A stretch of 64,000 bases of DNA from Dryocola sp032051265 (lineage in GTDB: Bacteria > Pseudomonadota > Gammaproteobacteria > Enterobacterales > Enterobacteriaceae), in contig DAMBYU010000008.1 in NCBI GenBank assembly GCA_032051265.1, positions 62,001-126,000 on the forward strand, read 5' to 3'. Shown here in pieces: positions 8,652 through 16,968 of the stretch (positions within the stretch are counted from its first letter, which is position 1; each line of letters begins with the position of its first letter). Both the position numbers and the translations under genes were made by a program. The notes beneath the pieces are model-generated. The model was given only the letters and a program-made list of their open reading frames with translations. It searched no databases and was not told the DNA's origin.

Positions 8652-8966
8652 TTATTGTTTGTTTGGTAATAAAGACAAAGCGTGATCCAGTACCTTATCG
8701 CCCTGCATTGAGCCATACTGCATCATATCAATCGCCGCTACCGGCACGCCGTGTGGTGTGGCGGCGTTGGATAAACTCTGTAGCTGAAACTTCACCTGCG
8801 GGCCAAGCAAAATAACATCGGCCTCGGTCACTATTTGTTCAAAATCAGACACCGGTACCGCTGTGATTTCCACGGCAATATCGCGACTGACGGCGGACTG
8901 TTTCATTTTTTCTACTAACATGCTGGTCGACATACCCGCAGCGCAGCATAAAAAAATCTTTTTCAT
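8652..8966 (-). CDS. PTS lactose/cellobiose-type EIIB
   Basis: A 104-residue cytoplasmic phosphocarrier. The start is placed at the second of two adjacent ATGs (8964-8966), because AGGGGA lies five bases upstream of it and family members begin MKKIF-like. The phosphorylated cysteine of the P-loop LCCAAGMSTS is Cys8 by comparison with E. coli ChbB (FCSAGMSTS). It passes phosphate from an EIIA to the sugar during EIIC transport. It is the first gene of the operon and is followed nine bases later by the GH1 gene. Confidence 0.88.
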   Translation of the reverse strand: MKKIFLCCAAGMSTSMLVEKMKQSAVSRDIAVEITAVPVSDFEQIVTEADVILLGPQVKFQLQSLSNAATPHGVPVAAIDMMQYGSMQGDKVLDHALSLLPNKQ

Positions 8967-8995
8967 CATATCCCCTGACGTTATAAGCGTGATTA

Positions 8996-9026
8996 TCCGC
9001 AACACGCGGAAAATATATATTGCGGA
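8996..9026. promoter_or_regulatory. inverted-repeat cluster upstream of the EIIB gene (candidate operator)
   Basis: TCCGCAA (8996-9002) pairs with TTGCGGA (9020-9026), and TCCGC (8996-9000) also pairs with GCGGA (9006-9010). The AT-rich spacer contains a TATATAT stretch usable as a minus-strand -10. It lies 30-60 bases upstream of the EIIB start, a typical place for a repressor site. No regulator gene is adjacent, so the binding protein is unknown. Confidence 0.35.
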
Positions 9027-9109
9027 GTGTCGGGAAAAGCGGCAAGTGAGGGGCAACACAGAATTGATTTTAAACGTTGGTACTTTTGGCAGGGTTACTG
9101 ATATATAAA

Positions 9110-9422
9110 GTTTTTATCGATAATTAACAGCAGGATAGTGCTGTTACAATAATCAAAATAACGGCAATCCCGGCTGGCTTCTGCCTGTTATCGCCATCAT
9201 CTGTCCAGCGCGGGATGCTTTAGCTAAGTGGATAAAAATAAATGCCAGGCACCCTATAATTTTAGATCCCCTTATCATAATTCCTGACTTGCCTGGCGCT
9301 ACGCGTATCAGCAATTACCTATGTAATTGCTGATACGCTTTAAAAAAGAAACGTTGAGGAAATAAACATACTGGTAAGACACCTGTAAGCATCTTACTTT
9401 CTGTTTCAGGATGCTTTTTTAT
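9110..9422 (+). other. hairpin-rich intergenic region with terminator-like end
   Basis: No protein gene is apparent here. There are several inverted repeats: AACAGCA/TGCTGTT near 9127-9147, TGCCAGGC/GCCTGGC around 9243-9298, and a perfect 16-bp stem at 9303-9318 / 9323-9338 with a 4-base loop. AAGCATC (9387-9393) and GATGCTT (9410-9416) are followed by a plus-strand T-run ending at the yjcZ stop codon. The last hairpin looks like an intrinsic terminator for plus-strand transcription. A short structured RNA is possible, but I see no clear promoter. Confidence 0.35.
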
Positions 9423-10318
9423 TACCTACTTTTATCCGTATCCAGGCTAAACACCTCGTCCACCATTGCGCTACCCAGACGCATTGCCGAGCAAATCCTT
9501 GGCATCCCGAGCGCGATGCTTTGCCAGCTTTGCGTAACGGAGTAACTCACCGGATGCCTGTCGCTGTCGCTATTGTTGCCCAGCCAAACCAGCGCATCTT
9601 TATGCTCCATTAAACCCGGCACGGTCGGCGTAACCAGCCATTCGTGGTAGTAATGACGCGTGCGCGGAGAAGCGTTAACGTCCTCAGCAAGGCGGCCTGT
9701 CGTCAGCTCGCGCGCAAACTCCAGCAGTTGCGCTGCCTGCTCTTCGCTGCAAAGGCGCAGCGCATCACCAAACGCCCCCCAACGCAGTTCCGTGAGCGCA
9801 ACATAACAGCGTCCGGCGGGGGAAAAGGCAAAATAATGTCCGGCACGCCAGCGAGCAAAAATTTGCTCGCAGTGCACCCTTCCCTGACGTTGCAGATCGA
9901 TACTTTTTAACTGCTGTTCGAGCTTGTTTACCCGTTGTTCGAGTAATTTTTTTATCTGACTTAACTGGTCGCGCCCTTCGGAAGAATAATAGGCCACGCG
10001 TGCCGCAGCCGTTTCCATCTGGCTGAGACGCTCATCTATCAGCGATGCGGCCAGATAGCTTTTTGCCACCGTACCGATGAGTTGCCCAAGCCAGGCAAGA
10101 GAAGCTTCCATACTTTCGGGCGTTGCGCTATCGACTCCCCAATAGCGCAGGCGGTTTTGACCGGCGAATTCTTCTTTCAGGCGCTGATAAAATGCTTTGC
10201 CCTGCTGGCTGCGCCACGGATCGCGCGCCGTATCAATGCCGCTTGCGAAATCAACGACAAACTTCTCAGCCATGCATTCCAGGGTCCTGACCGGACCCGC
10301 AAGTAATAAATTGCTCAT
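9422..10318 (-). CDS. yjcZ: YjcZ family protein, partner of CrfC
   Basis: A 298-residue protein matching E. coli YjcZ in size and in its position directly after crfC. It has a coiled-coil-prone central stretch (around residues 115-145, rich in Leu, Gln and Lys) and no signal peptide or transmembrane segment, so it is probably cytoplasmic. E. coli YjcZ has been linked genetically to CrfC in keeping replicated DNA regions or nucleoids together; the biochemical role is not established. Its start overlaps the crfC stop by four bases, giving translational coupling. Confidence 0.8.
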   Translation of the reverse strand: MSNLLLAGPVRTLECMAEKFVVDFASGIDTARDPWRSQQGKAFYQRLKEEFAGQNRLRYWGVDSATPESMEASLAWLGQLIGTVAKSYLAASLIDERLSQMETAAARVAYYSSEGRDQLSQIKKLLEQRVNKLEQQLKSIDLQRQGRVHCEQIFARWRAGHYFAFSPAGRCYVALTELRWGAFGDALRLCSEEQAAQLLEFARELTTGRLAEDVNASPRTRHYYHEWLVTPTVPGLMEHKDALVWLGNNSDSDRHPVSYSVTQSWQSIALGMPRICSAMRLGSAMVDEVFSLDTDKSR

Positions 10319-12681
10319 TGGTGCTCCGCCGCGAAAAGCGTCTGAATATCATCCCTTAATAAACGGGTATCTTCATGGATATACCGCGTCGTTCTTACGC
10401 ACTGCTGGAGCTGGATCTGTAGCATTTGCAACGCCTCTTCGTTTTGCAAACGCGCCACCAGGCTCTGTTGAAGATTGCTTTTTATCGCTTCCAGCGCCTG
10501 AGTAAAATCGGCAAAGAAGGATGCCATTCCCGCCATTACAGAGACATCAACCTGCGCGACAATCGCTTTAGTTAGCTGCGCCAGGAAAGAGGCGACGTGC
10601 CTGTGTAATCTGTGCTTTAAATCCGGCAGAGCGATAACATAGCGGCTTTGGGTCTCCGTATGTCCTTCCCAGCCCCAGTCATCGCTGTTCAGCCAGCGCG
10701 CCATCGCACTACGCATCCCGTTCTGACGACGAGGCTGCGACACAGGGATCTCCTGATGGTCGATAGCATCGTTAAATGCATGCTGCGCATTGAAGTTAAG
10801 CTGGCTGGCCTGGAAAGCAGGCAGGCTGATATGCGCCCTGAACCCCGAGAGCGCTAGCCCGTCCGCGACTCGCTTTTCAATCGGCTTAAGCATCTCGCGT
10901 AACGTGTCCATCAGGGAGATTTCGAGGTTATTAAACAGCAGCGCCAGCTCTTCGGTCATCGCTTGCTGGGCGACCAGTAAAATGGTTTCGCTTGAGGCGC
11001 GTATCTTATTGAGCAACAGCCGCGCGGCCTGTTCATCGTCAACGGTTATGGAGTCACAACCCGCCTCGAAATCACGGCTGCGCACGGCGGTCATTTTGAA
11101 TGAATGTCGTGCCACGTCCTCATGCACCTTCCCCTGCTGGAAATAGTCGTCGATATCCGCCTTGATGCGCTTTTCGTAGCGATTGATAAATTCCGCAATG
11201 CCGTTCACCGCTTTTTCAACGTCGGTGCGAATAATACGGCTAATTTCCTGCTGGCTGGACTGCAGCAAAGCCAGGTCCTCCTCCAGCAGGCGAATATTAC
11301 TCTGCAACTTCTCGTTCGCCACCTGCAGTCCCTGACAGCGAAAGCTAAGGTACTCTTCCGCTCCCTGAGCATAATTAAGCAGCTTCTGTGCCGCCGCGCG
11401 GAGCGTATACATGGAAGCATTGGCATGCGCGGCATGCAGAATAGTTTTCACGGGAGAGTCGAACATCGAATCTTGCCACAGCAGATCGGCGGCATGACGA
11501 ATATGATCGATATTGGCAAGATCCGAGTTGCTCCAGCGGCGACCCAGCGCGGCCTCAGCAAAATCCTGTACCCAGCGCTGATCCTGCGGATCGGGCAGTT
11601 TACCGTGCTCCGCAAGTTCGAAACGCGCCCGGTTTGCAAGATAGCCCCACATGGAAGAAACCGGGAAAACATGATCCGTCTCGATAGTGCCTTTCATTAA
11701 CGTGCCGGAGATCAGCGCCTTGACCTGATCCTCATCGTCACTGTTGCGATCCTTTTGATCGAACTTGTTCACCAGCACATAAAGCGGCACTGATTTCCCG
11801 GCGCCCAGAATCGCCCGGCGCACGTCCTCATCGGAGATCGATTTCAACTGCGTGTAGTCCAATACCGCCAGCACGGCCGAAGCCTGGGAAAGCTGCTCCT
11901 GCAACATTTTTTGCAGGTGAGGCTGCCCCGCCTCGTTTGGCCCCGGCGTATCCAGCAGCGTAAGCTGCCCGGAACCTTTCTGCATGCCGACCAGATGAAT
12001 AAACTCCACCTCGATGACCGGCACATGCTCAATGGCGGCATAGGCCTTAAATGGGAAAGGGACCTCAAGCACGCCAGACAGGCGTACCAGATCGTTGAGG
12101 CTTTTCAGGCAGTGGAAAATGGGTTGTGCGCCCAGGTAATGCTTCTCGAAGGTAGCGCCGCCGGCAATGCGCGTCAGCAACTCGTCCATATCCCGGTCAA
12201 TTTCCAGCTGCTGCATAAGCGCTTCACGATTCATCTCTTTTAATTTCTGCTGCAGCTCCCCCATCAGCGCTTCGATGGGTACAACGTGGGGGAAATGCAG
12301 CACCGGCTCATGCTGGCCTGGCGTATGGCGAATAAGCGTCGGCAGCGCTGTCATCGGCCGGTTACGGTTTGGCAATACCTCAGTACCAATAATGGCGTTT
12401 ATTGTCGTTGATTTGCCTGCCTTCATGGTGCCGACAATAGCCAGCACCATTTCGTGCTGGGTAATTTTACGCAGCTCGTTTTGCAACATGGCCTGCTGAG
12501 CGTTAATGCCGCGGGCGCTAAATTGCAGAGGAACAACGGGTGCCACAGAGCGCAGGTTATTTAAAGTTTGCTCGTTTTGTGTCGCGAACGGTACAGTTTT
12601 TAACGCATTCAGGTTCTGTAAGGCGAGCTGTAATAGCCGCTCAGCCTCCTGACTTAATTCGAAAATTGTTTGTGTGTGCAT
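10315..12681 (-). CDS. crfC: clamp-binding dynamin-like GTPase CrfC
   Basis: A 788-residue dynamin-family GTPase (E. coli CrfC is 742). The GTPase domain shows G1 in VGTMKAGKST (Lys90, Ser91), G3 as LLDTPGPNE and G4 as NKFD. The C-terminal half is helical and Gln/Leu-rich, as expected for a stalk. The E. coli protein binds the DNA polymerase beta clamp and promotes colocalisation of sister replication forks. It is co-transcribed with yjcZ. The start ATG at 12679-12681 gives an N terminus rich in Gln and Leu, where the clamp-binding motif is expected; I could not assign that motif with confidence. Confidence 0.88.
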   Translation of the reverse strand: MHTQTIFELSQEAERLLQLALQNLNALKTVPFATQNEQTLNNLRSVAPVVPLQFSARGINAQQAMLQNELRKITQHEMVLAIVGTMKAGKSTTINAIIGTEVLPNRNRPMTALPTLIRHTPGQHEPVLHFPHVVPIEALMGELQQKLKEMNREALMQQLEIDRDMDELLTRIAGGATFEKHYLGAQPIFHCLKSLNDLVRLSGVLEVPFPFKAYAAIEHVPVIEVEFIHLVGMQKGSGQLTLLDTPGPNEAGQPHLQKMLQEQLSQASAVLAVLDYTQLKSISDEDVRRAILGAGKSVPLYVLVNKFDQKDRNSDDEDQVKALISGTLMKGTIETDHVFPVSSMWGYLANRARFELAEHGKLPDPQDQRWVQDFAEAALGRRWSNSDLANIDHIRHAADLLWQDSMFDSPVKTILHAAHANASMYTLRAAAQKLLNYAQGAEEYLSFRCQGLQVANEKLQSNIRLLEEDLALLQSSQQEISRIIRTDVEKAVNGIAEFINRYEKRIKADIDDYFQQGKVHEDVARHSFKMTAVRSRDFEAGCDSITVDDEQAARLLLNKIRASSETILLVAQQAMTEELALLFNNLEISLMDTLREMLKPIEKRVADGLALSGFRAHISLPAFQASQLNFNAQHAFNDAIDHQEIPVSQPRRQNGMRSAMARWLNSDDWGWEGHTETQSRYVIALPDLKHRLHRHVASFLAQLTKAIVAQVDVSVMAGMASFFADFTQALEAIKSNLQQSLVARLQNEEALQMLQIQLQQCVRTTRYIHEDTRLLRDDIQTLFAAEHQ

Positions 12682-12708
12682 AAAAAATGTTTCCTTAACT
12701 CAAATCAT

Positions 12709-12761
12709 CCGGCTTTTATATGGGTATTATTTTTCGTACTAAAGAAATACCGGCTTTTATA
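12709..12761. repeat. 12-base direct repeats upstream of crfC
   Basis: CCGGCTTTTATA occurs exactly twice, at 12709-12720 and 12750-12761. The 41-base offset is close to four helical turns, so both copies face the same side of the DNA. They lie 28-80 bases upstream of the crfC start. They could be regulator sites or repeated promoter elements; function is inferred only from position. Confidence 0.35.
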
Positions 12762-13483
12762 ATTACGTGAGGAAAATATTTTATTGTTCAATGTCGCACC
12801 AGCCCCCAATTCTGGCGTTTAAATCATGCTGCCAGAGCTGCGGTAAAATAAGCATTCCATAGGTGGCCTGCGGGCATAAAAGTGCTGGCCAATGATTCTA
12901 ATAAGTTGATTTAGCTTAACATCCGTGTATGGGCGTGATTACCCTTTGCAGCTAATAATTTCCAAATACCCAGGCGAGCGACCGCAGGGTAGGATGCCAC
13001 ACAGCGTAGCGCATTTTTGTAGTGAAACCGACAATAGCGTCGGGAATCTAACAGATTATTTAATTCTTAAAAATGGCTATTTAATGCTGGGCTATTTTCA
13101 TATTCATACTCCAAAAACAATCAATCAGGAATAGATCTCAGATAAATAAGCTGTCTACAGATCTTTATAACGTTCCAGAGATAAACCGCAGCAACTCCTG
13201 CGCGTTTTGCCAGGCGCTGCAGGTCATTTACATTCTGAGTTCTGGAGCAATACAGCCAACGGATTAACCATACCCCCGGCAAGTGACAGGAGGTGTCAGC
13301 GCAACGGGCTTTTTCTTTTTCAGTCGGCTCCCGCACGCCAGGCGATCAGGCCTTCCTGAAAACCCCACAAAAGTAAGGATTTTGTGTATAATATTGAAAC
13401 TTTTTGGTGGTTCGCTGCCATTTTGACTGAAATCCCTGTTTTACAGTCATTTCTAATTTTTATTCTTTTTTGAGGTTAACTTT
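12762..13483. other. intergenic region without a supported gene
   Basis: More than 700 bases between divergent crfC and yjdM. Short reading frames exist on both strands (for example 12925-13134 plus and 13121-13336 minus), but none has a recognisable domain. A promoter-like sequence lies at the right end. I see no convincing RNA gene. Confidence 0.4.
13364..13392 (+). promoter_or_regulatory. candidate sigma-70 promoter for yjdM
   Basis: A perfect TATAAT at 13387-13392 lies 91 bases before the yjdM start, with a poor -35 (CCCACA at 13364-13369) at a 17-base spacing. The -10 match is direct; the assignment is inferred. Confidence 0.4.
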
Positions 13484-13819
13484 ATGCAACTCCCTCATTG
13501 CCCAAAATGCAATTCCGGCTACACCTACGAAGACAACGGGATGTTCATCTGCCCGGAATGCGCATATGAATGGAATGACGCTGAGCCTGCTTCTGACGAG
13601 GATCGGCTGATTGTCAAAGATGCCAACGGTAACCTGCTGGCAGACGGCGACAACGTGACGATAGTGAAAGATCTGAAGGTAAAAGGCAGCTCTTCTATGC
13701 TGAAAATCGGCACCAAAGTAAAAGGTATCCGCCTGGTTGAAGGTGACCATAACATCGATTGTAAGATTGATGGTTTTGGCCCAATGAAGCTGAAATCCGA
13801 GTTTGTGAAGAAAAACTAA
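13484..13819 (+). CDS. yjdM: zinc-ribbon and alkylphosphonate utilisation-associated protein YjdM (PhnA)
   Basis: A 111-residue protein with an N-terminal zinc ribbon made by two CxxC pairs (CPKC at about residues 7-10 and CPEC at about 24-27). An SH3-like C-terminal domain follows (LIVKDANGNLLADGDNV onward). The length matches E. coli YjdM, formerly called PhnA. Despite that name it is not phosphonoacetate hydrolase and its function is unknown. It sits upstream of the phn cluster as in E. coli, but here it is separated from phnC by extra genes. Confidence 0.88.
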   Translation: MQLPHCPKCNSGYTYEDNGMFICPECAYEWNDAEPASDEDRLIVKDANGNLLADGDNVTIVKDLKVKGSSSMLKIGTKVKGIRLVEGDHNIDCKIDGFGPMKLKSEFVKKN

Positions 13820-13834
13820 GGCTTACCCCCTCCG

Positions 13835-13854
13835 ACCCTCTCCCGGGAGAGGGT
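13835..13854. repeat. dispersed intergenic palindrome, copy 2
   Basis: A 20-base perfect palindrome, ACCCTCTCCCGGGAGAGGGT, with no loop, 15 bases after the yjdM stop codon. It belongs with the CCCTCTCC/GGAGAGGG-type elements at 5892, 33553 and 46308. It may form the 3-prime end of the yjdM transcript. Confidence 0.6.
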
Positions 13855-13937
13855 AATCTCCCGCCTCTTCGTCTGGCTTGACCGTGCGCAGGCAACTACA
13901 CTTCTTTTGTAATCTGCATACAGAAGAGGAACGACCG

Positions 13938-14372
13938 ATGTCTGTTAGCCCCTACATTTTTTTTGATGGTACCTGTGAAGAGGCGATCGCTTTTTATCAA
14001 CAGGCGATTGGCGCGCAACTGCTTTTTAAAATGACCTTTGGTGAAATGCCAAAAGATGAGGAAGCCCCGGAAGACTGTGCCAGCGATTTTAACTGGGCGG
14101 ACGATAAAATCATGCACGCCAACGTTCGCATCGGTGACAATGAAGTGATGATGAGCGACGGAAATATGTGCGCGGACAGAGTTAAACATACCGGTTACGC
14201 CTTAAGCCTTGCGACCAAAGATTTAGCGGAAGGGCAGCGCTGGTTTGATAATCTCGCGGAAGGCGGGGATGTAACGATGCCGTGGGGCGAAACGTTTTGG
14301 GCCGAAGGCTTCGGCATGTTAACGGATAAATATGGCATTCCCTGGCTTGTGAACGTCGCCAAACCCGAGTAA
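13938..14372 (+). CDS. yjdN: VOC-fold (glyoxalase/DUF1338-like) protein YjdN (PhnB)
   Basis: A 144-residue protein of the VOC superfamily, starting MSVSPYIFFDGTCEEAIAFY. This ATG is chosen because AGAGGA lies just upstream and the family begins here; the open frame extends further but encodes unrelated sequence. The repeated beta-alpha-beta-beta-beta layout and the segment WADDKIMHANVRIGDNEVMMSD match E. coli YjdN (formerly PhnB), which resembles 3-demethylubiquinone methyltransferase-like proteins. No enzymatic role has been proven. It follows yjdM on the same strand. Confidence 0.85.
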   Translation: MSVSPYIFFDGTCEEAIAFYQQAIGAQLLFKMTFGEMPKDEEAPEDCASDFNWADDKIMHANVRIGDNEVMMSDGNMCADRVKHTGYALSLATKDLAEGQRWFDNLAEGGDVTMPWGETFWAEGFGMLTDKYGIPWLVNVAKPE

Positions 14373-14631
14373 TACGCTTATCCCACCGTTCTTTAAGGCT
14401 TGCCATAGCGGGCCTTAAAGCCGCTTAACTTGAAAAAGTGTTTTAATTCAATAAATAAAGCCACTGCTTTTTCTTCGCCTTTGCCATTGTGACGCACGGG
14501 TAATTATCACCGTGGCGATAATTATTATTTTACGAAAATCGAGCAGCATAACTATTTCCGACTAAAGCTACTCAGCACGTACCAAAAATATTATGTCATC
14601 CTGCCTGGTTCTCTTTAAATAGGAAAGCGCT

Positions 14632-14745
14632 ATGTATCAGCGATGAATTAATTGGCCAGCCTCATAATGTGGTACGCCATCCTGATATGCCAAACTGGTA
14701 TTCGCTGAAAGGCGGGCGACTTAAAAAAGATGCTTATTGGGTGCC
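14632..14745 (+). pseudogene. decayed fragment of an Aer-type PAS chemoreceptor
   Basis: Reading the frame in which AGC at 14639-14641 is a codon gives ISDELIGQPHNVVRHPDMP, then WYSLKGGR, then KKDAYWVPL. This follows the order of the PAS domain of aerotaxis receptors (E. coli Aer has ELQGQPHNMVRHPDMP, then a WF.LKKG segment, then KNGDHYWV). Two short stretches between these blocks are missing, and there is no start codon or downstream HAMP or signalling domain. It is a relic left by deletion, directly against the end of the Tle1-like gene. Confidence 0.7.
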
Positions 14746-14746
14746 G

Positions 14747-15961
14747 CTAACGCGACACCGCCCACTCCCTCGGGGCTTCCCAGGGCGTATGAAAATAGCG
14801 CTGTAAAGCTTGCGGAGTATAGCTGCCCGTCAGCCATTCCCCGCTATCCGCAGTTTGATACGGCAGCAGCGATCCCCCTTTCAGGCGGTCGACCGCCGAG
14901 TGATGAATCATCATGGAAGAGGTAAGCGGTGCGGAGAGCTGTCTGGGCGCAATGCGCTGCCATGTCGTGGGCGAAAACCATTCGCAGTGCAAACGCCCGA
15001 GAGGATCGGCGATCATTTCGCTACGTAACAGGTGCATGCCCAGATCGTCCAGCGCGCCATGCATCCACAAATAAGCGCCGTTTGATAATGCGCACTCCCC
15101 TTCAAAGCAGTTGTAGCCGCCGCCCACATCGTGATGGATGCCGGGGAACATAACCTGAACGATACGATCCCGGTTATCCCACACCGCAGGAGCCAAATCG
15201 ACACGCTGCTCATCGATGGCGATGGCCTGCAAACCGTACTTTACCAGCGGATGAAGCCCGTTATTGCTGAAACGGAAAACCCCCGTCCGTATGTCGTTAA
15301 AGTATTCCGGGATCCCCAGATGTCCTACCGTTTCCCATACCGCCACGGCCTCAACGGGCACGCCGGTTGTCATGCAGGCGGGGTCTACGCTTTCGCCAAA
15401 AAACGCCGGTAAATCTCTTAGCACCGCATCAAGCAGGCTACCGCTTACGCCGGTTGTATTCGCCCGATGCTGCGCCCAGACGGATGACGCCAGTCGCCAG
15501 CACTCTTCTTTGTTCCGCTCATCGAGCCATACTCTATCCCGGCTTAGCAAACCCTTATCTATTATCAGGTTAGCCAGCATGCGTGCCGTATATGCCCCCT
15601 GACTGAACCCCACCAGATAGATGCGGTCGCCCGGCTGCCAGTGACGGCTGATAAAGGTATAACCGCGCACAACGGGCGTAATAATGCTGGCGCCGAACGT
15701 GCCTCCCATCAGCTTGACGAAGCTGTTATGCGGATCGCCCATGCCATAAATGTACTTTGCGACCTGTGCCATCTCCCCACGGCTGTCAATCCAGCTTTTT
15801 TCCTGTTCATTCGCCAGCAGCAGGCTTTGTTTATCCACCACGCCCTTCATATCGATAAAGAGCTGATAGACATTACTGACAACCGCTGTCTCTTCCAGTT
15901 GCTCTTCAAAACCCGGAGCCGCCCACGAGCCGTCCGCACAAAAAATTATATTTTTACTCAT
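14747..15961 (-). CDS. DUF2235 alpha/beta hydrolase, Tle1-like phospholipase effector family
   Basis: A 404-residue protein of the DUF2235 family, which includes the type VI secretion phospholipase effector Tle1. The N terminus FCADGSW corresponds to the family FxDGTW motif. The nucleophile elbow is GFSQGAY with Ser120. The catalytic His is probably His276 in FPGIHHDVGGGY. The family W-D-T-V-G motif reads WETVG here, with Glu210 where Asp is usual, so activity should not be assumed. SD-like GGAAGG precedes the ATG at 15959-15961. No vgrG, immunity or secretion gene is nearby. It interrupts the phn region between yjdN and phnC, on the opposite strand, next to a receptor relic, which suggests insertion. 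Confidence 0.75.
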   Translation of the reverse strand: MSKNIIFCADGSWAAPGFEEQLEETAVVSNVYQLFIDMKGVVDKQSLLLANEQEKSWIDSRGEMAQVAKYIYGMGDPHNSFVKLMGGTFGASIITPVVRGYTFISRHWQPGDRIYLVGFSQGAYTARMLANLIIDKGLLSRDRVWLDERNKEECWRLASSVWAQHRANTTGVSGSLLDAVLRDLPAFFGESVDPACMTTGVPVEAVAVWETVGHLGIPEYFNDIRTGVFRFSNNGLHPLVKYGLQAIAIDEQRVDLAPAVWDNRDRIVQVMFPGIHHDVGGGYNCFEGECALSNGAYLWMHGALDDLGMHLLRSEMIADPLGRLHCEWFSPTTWQRIAPRQLSAPLTSSMMIHHSAVDRLKGGSLLPYQTADSGEWLTGSYTPQALQRYFHTPWEAPREWAVSR

Positions 15962-16159
15962 TGTTTATACCTTCCCAGAGGTCCCCCACTAGCAAAGGCA
16001 AAAACAAGGCGCACCACAATACGACAAATAGCTGATTACTCTGAAGTCATCGCGTTAACCGCCCTACCGCCGCGCACTCTTCATCTTTTCGAAACCTTGA
16101 ATTAACAAAAATGACACATTTCGCCGGCACCATAAGGCAACTTTTCAAGGAGGCCGCGT
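15962..16159. promoter_or_regulatory. divergent promoter region upstream of phnC
   Basis: These 198 bases precede phnC and the divergent DUF2235 gene. In E. coli the phnC promoter is activated by PhoB under phosphate starvation. I looked for two CTGTCAT-like repeats; the best candidate is GTGTCATTTTTGTTAATT read on the minus strand near 16104-16121, whose second half is poor. The promoter function is inferred from position. AAGGAGG at 16147-16153 is the phnC ribosome binding site. Confidence 0.3.
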
Positions 16160-16942
16160 ATGCAAACGATTATCCGCGTCAACAAACTGAGCAAAACTTT
16201 TAACCATCATCAGGCGCTGTGTGCGGTGGATCTTGAGGTGAATGAAGGTGAGATGGTCGCTCTGCTGGGGCCGTCCGGCTCAGGCAAATCCACCCTCTTA
16301 CGTCACCTGAGCGGTTTAATTACCTCTGATAAGGCAGCGGAAAGCCATGTCGAGCTGCTCGGCCGCACGGTACAAAAATCGGGCCGTCTGGCGAGGGATA
16401 TTCGCAAAAGCCGCGCCCATACCGGCTACATCTTTCAGCAGTTCAACCTGGTAAACCGCCTGACGGTGCTGGAAAACGTGCTGACTGGCGCGCTGGGCTC
16501 CACGCCGTTCTGGCGCACCTGCTTTAACTGGTTCACCCGTGAACAAAAACAACGAGCGTTGCAGGCGCTGACCCGCGTCGGCATGGCGCAGTTTGCATAC
16601 CAGCGCGTCTCCACCCTCTCCGGTGGGCAGCAGCAGCGCGTGGCGATTGCCCGGGCGCTGATGCAGCAGGCGAAAGTCATTCTTGCCGATGAACCGATTG
16701 CCTCACTCGACCCGGAATCCGCACGCGTTGTGATGGAAACCCTGCACGACATTAACCGTCTGGACGGCATCACCGTGGTGGTGACGCTGCATCAGGTGGA
16801 TTACGCCCTGCGCTACTGCGAACGTATTGTCGCGCTGCGTCAGGGGCATGTGTTTTACGACGGAAGCCGCTCAGCGTTCGACAGCGAACGACTGGGAAAT
16901 CTCTATCGCAGCATGGCCCGCGTCGATGCGGTCGCTGCGTAA
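16160..16942 (+). CDS. phnC: phosphonate ABC transporter ATP-binding subunit
   Basis: A 260-residue ABC ATPase nearly the length of E. coli PhnC (262). Walker A is GPSGSGKST (about residues 38-46), the signature is LSGGQQQRVAIARAL, Walker B is VILADEP and the switch histidine is in TLHQVDYA. It powers uptake of phosphonates through PhnE with PhnD as the binding protein. It is the first gene of the phnC-P operon and has a strong AAGGAGG ribosome binding site. Confidence 0.96.
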   Translation: MQTIIRVNKLSKTFNHHQALCAVDLEVNEGEMVALLGPSGSGKSTLLRHLSGLITSDKAAESHVELLGRTVQKSGRLARDIRKSRAHTGYIFQQFNLVNRLTVLENVLTGALGSTPFWRTCFNWFTREQKQRALQALTRVGMAQFAYQRVSTLSGGQQQRVAIARALMQQAKVILADEPIASLDPESARVVMETLHDINRLDGITVVVTLHQVDYALRYCERIVALRQGHVFYDGSRSAFDSERLGNLYRSMARVDAVAA

Positions 16943-16968
16943 TACTTTTATCGACTCAAGGAACTGTC

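Noticed and set aside
12925..13134. Short plus-strand reading frame between crfC and yjdM
   Set aside because: No domain, no good ribosome binding site and no coding-like composition.
13121..13336. Short minus-strand reading frame between crfC and yjdM
   Set aside because: No recognisable family and no upstream signals; could be a remnant but cannot be supported.
14747..15961. A type VI secretion gene cluster
   Set aside because: One Tle1-like gene alone; no tss, hcp, vgrG or immunity gene around it.
15962..16159. A PhoB box upstream of phnC
   Set aside because: The best candidate has only one good half-site, so I report the region but not a Pho box.
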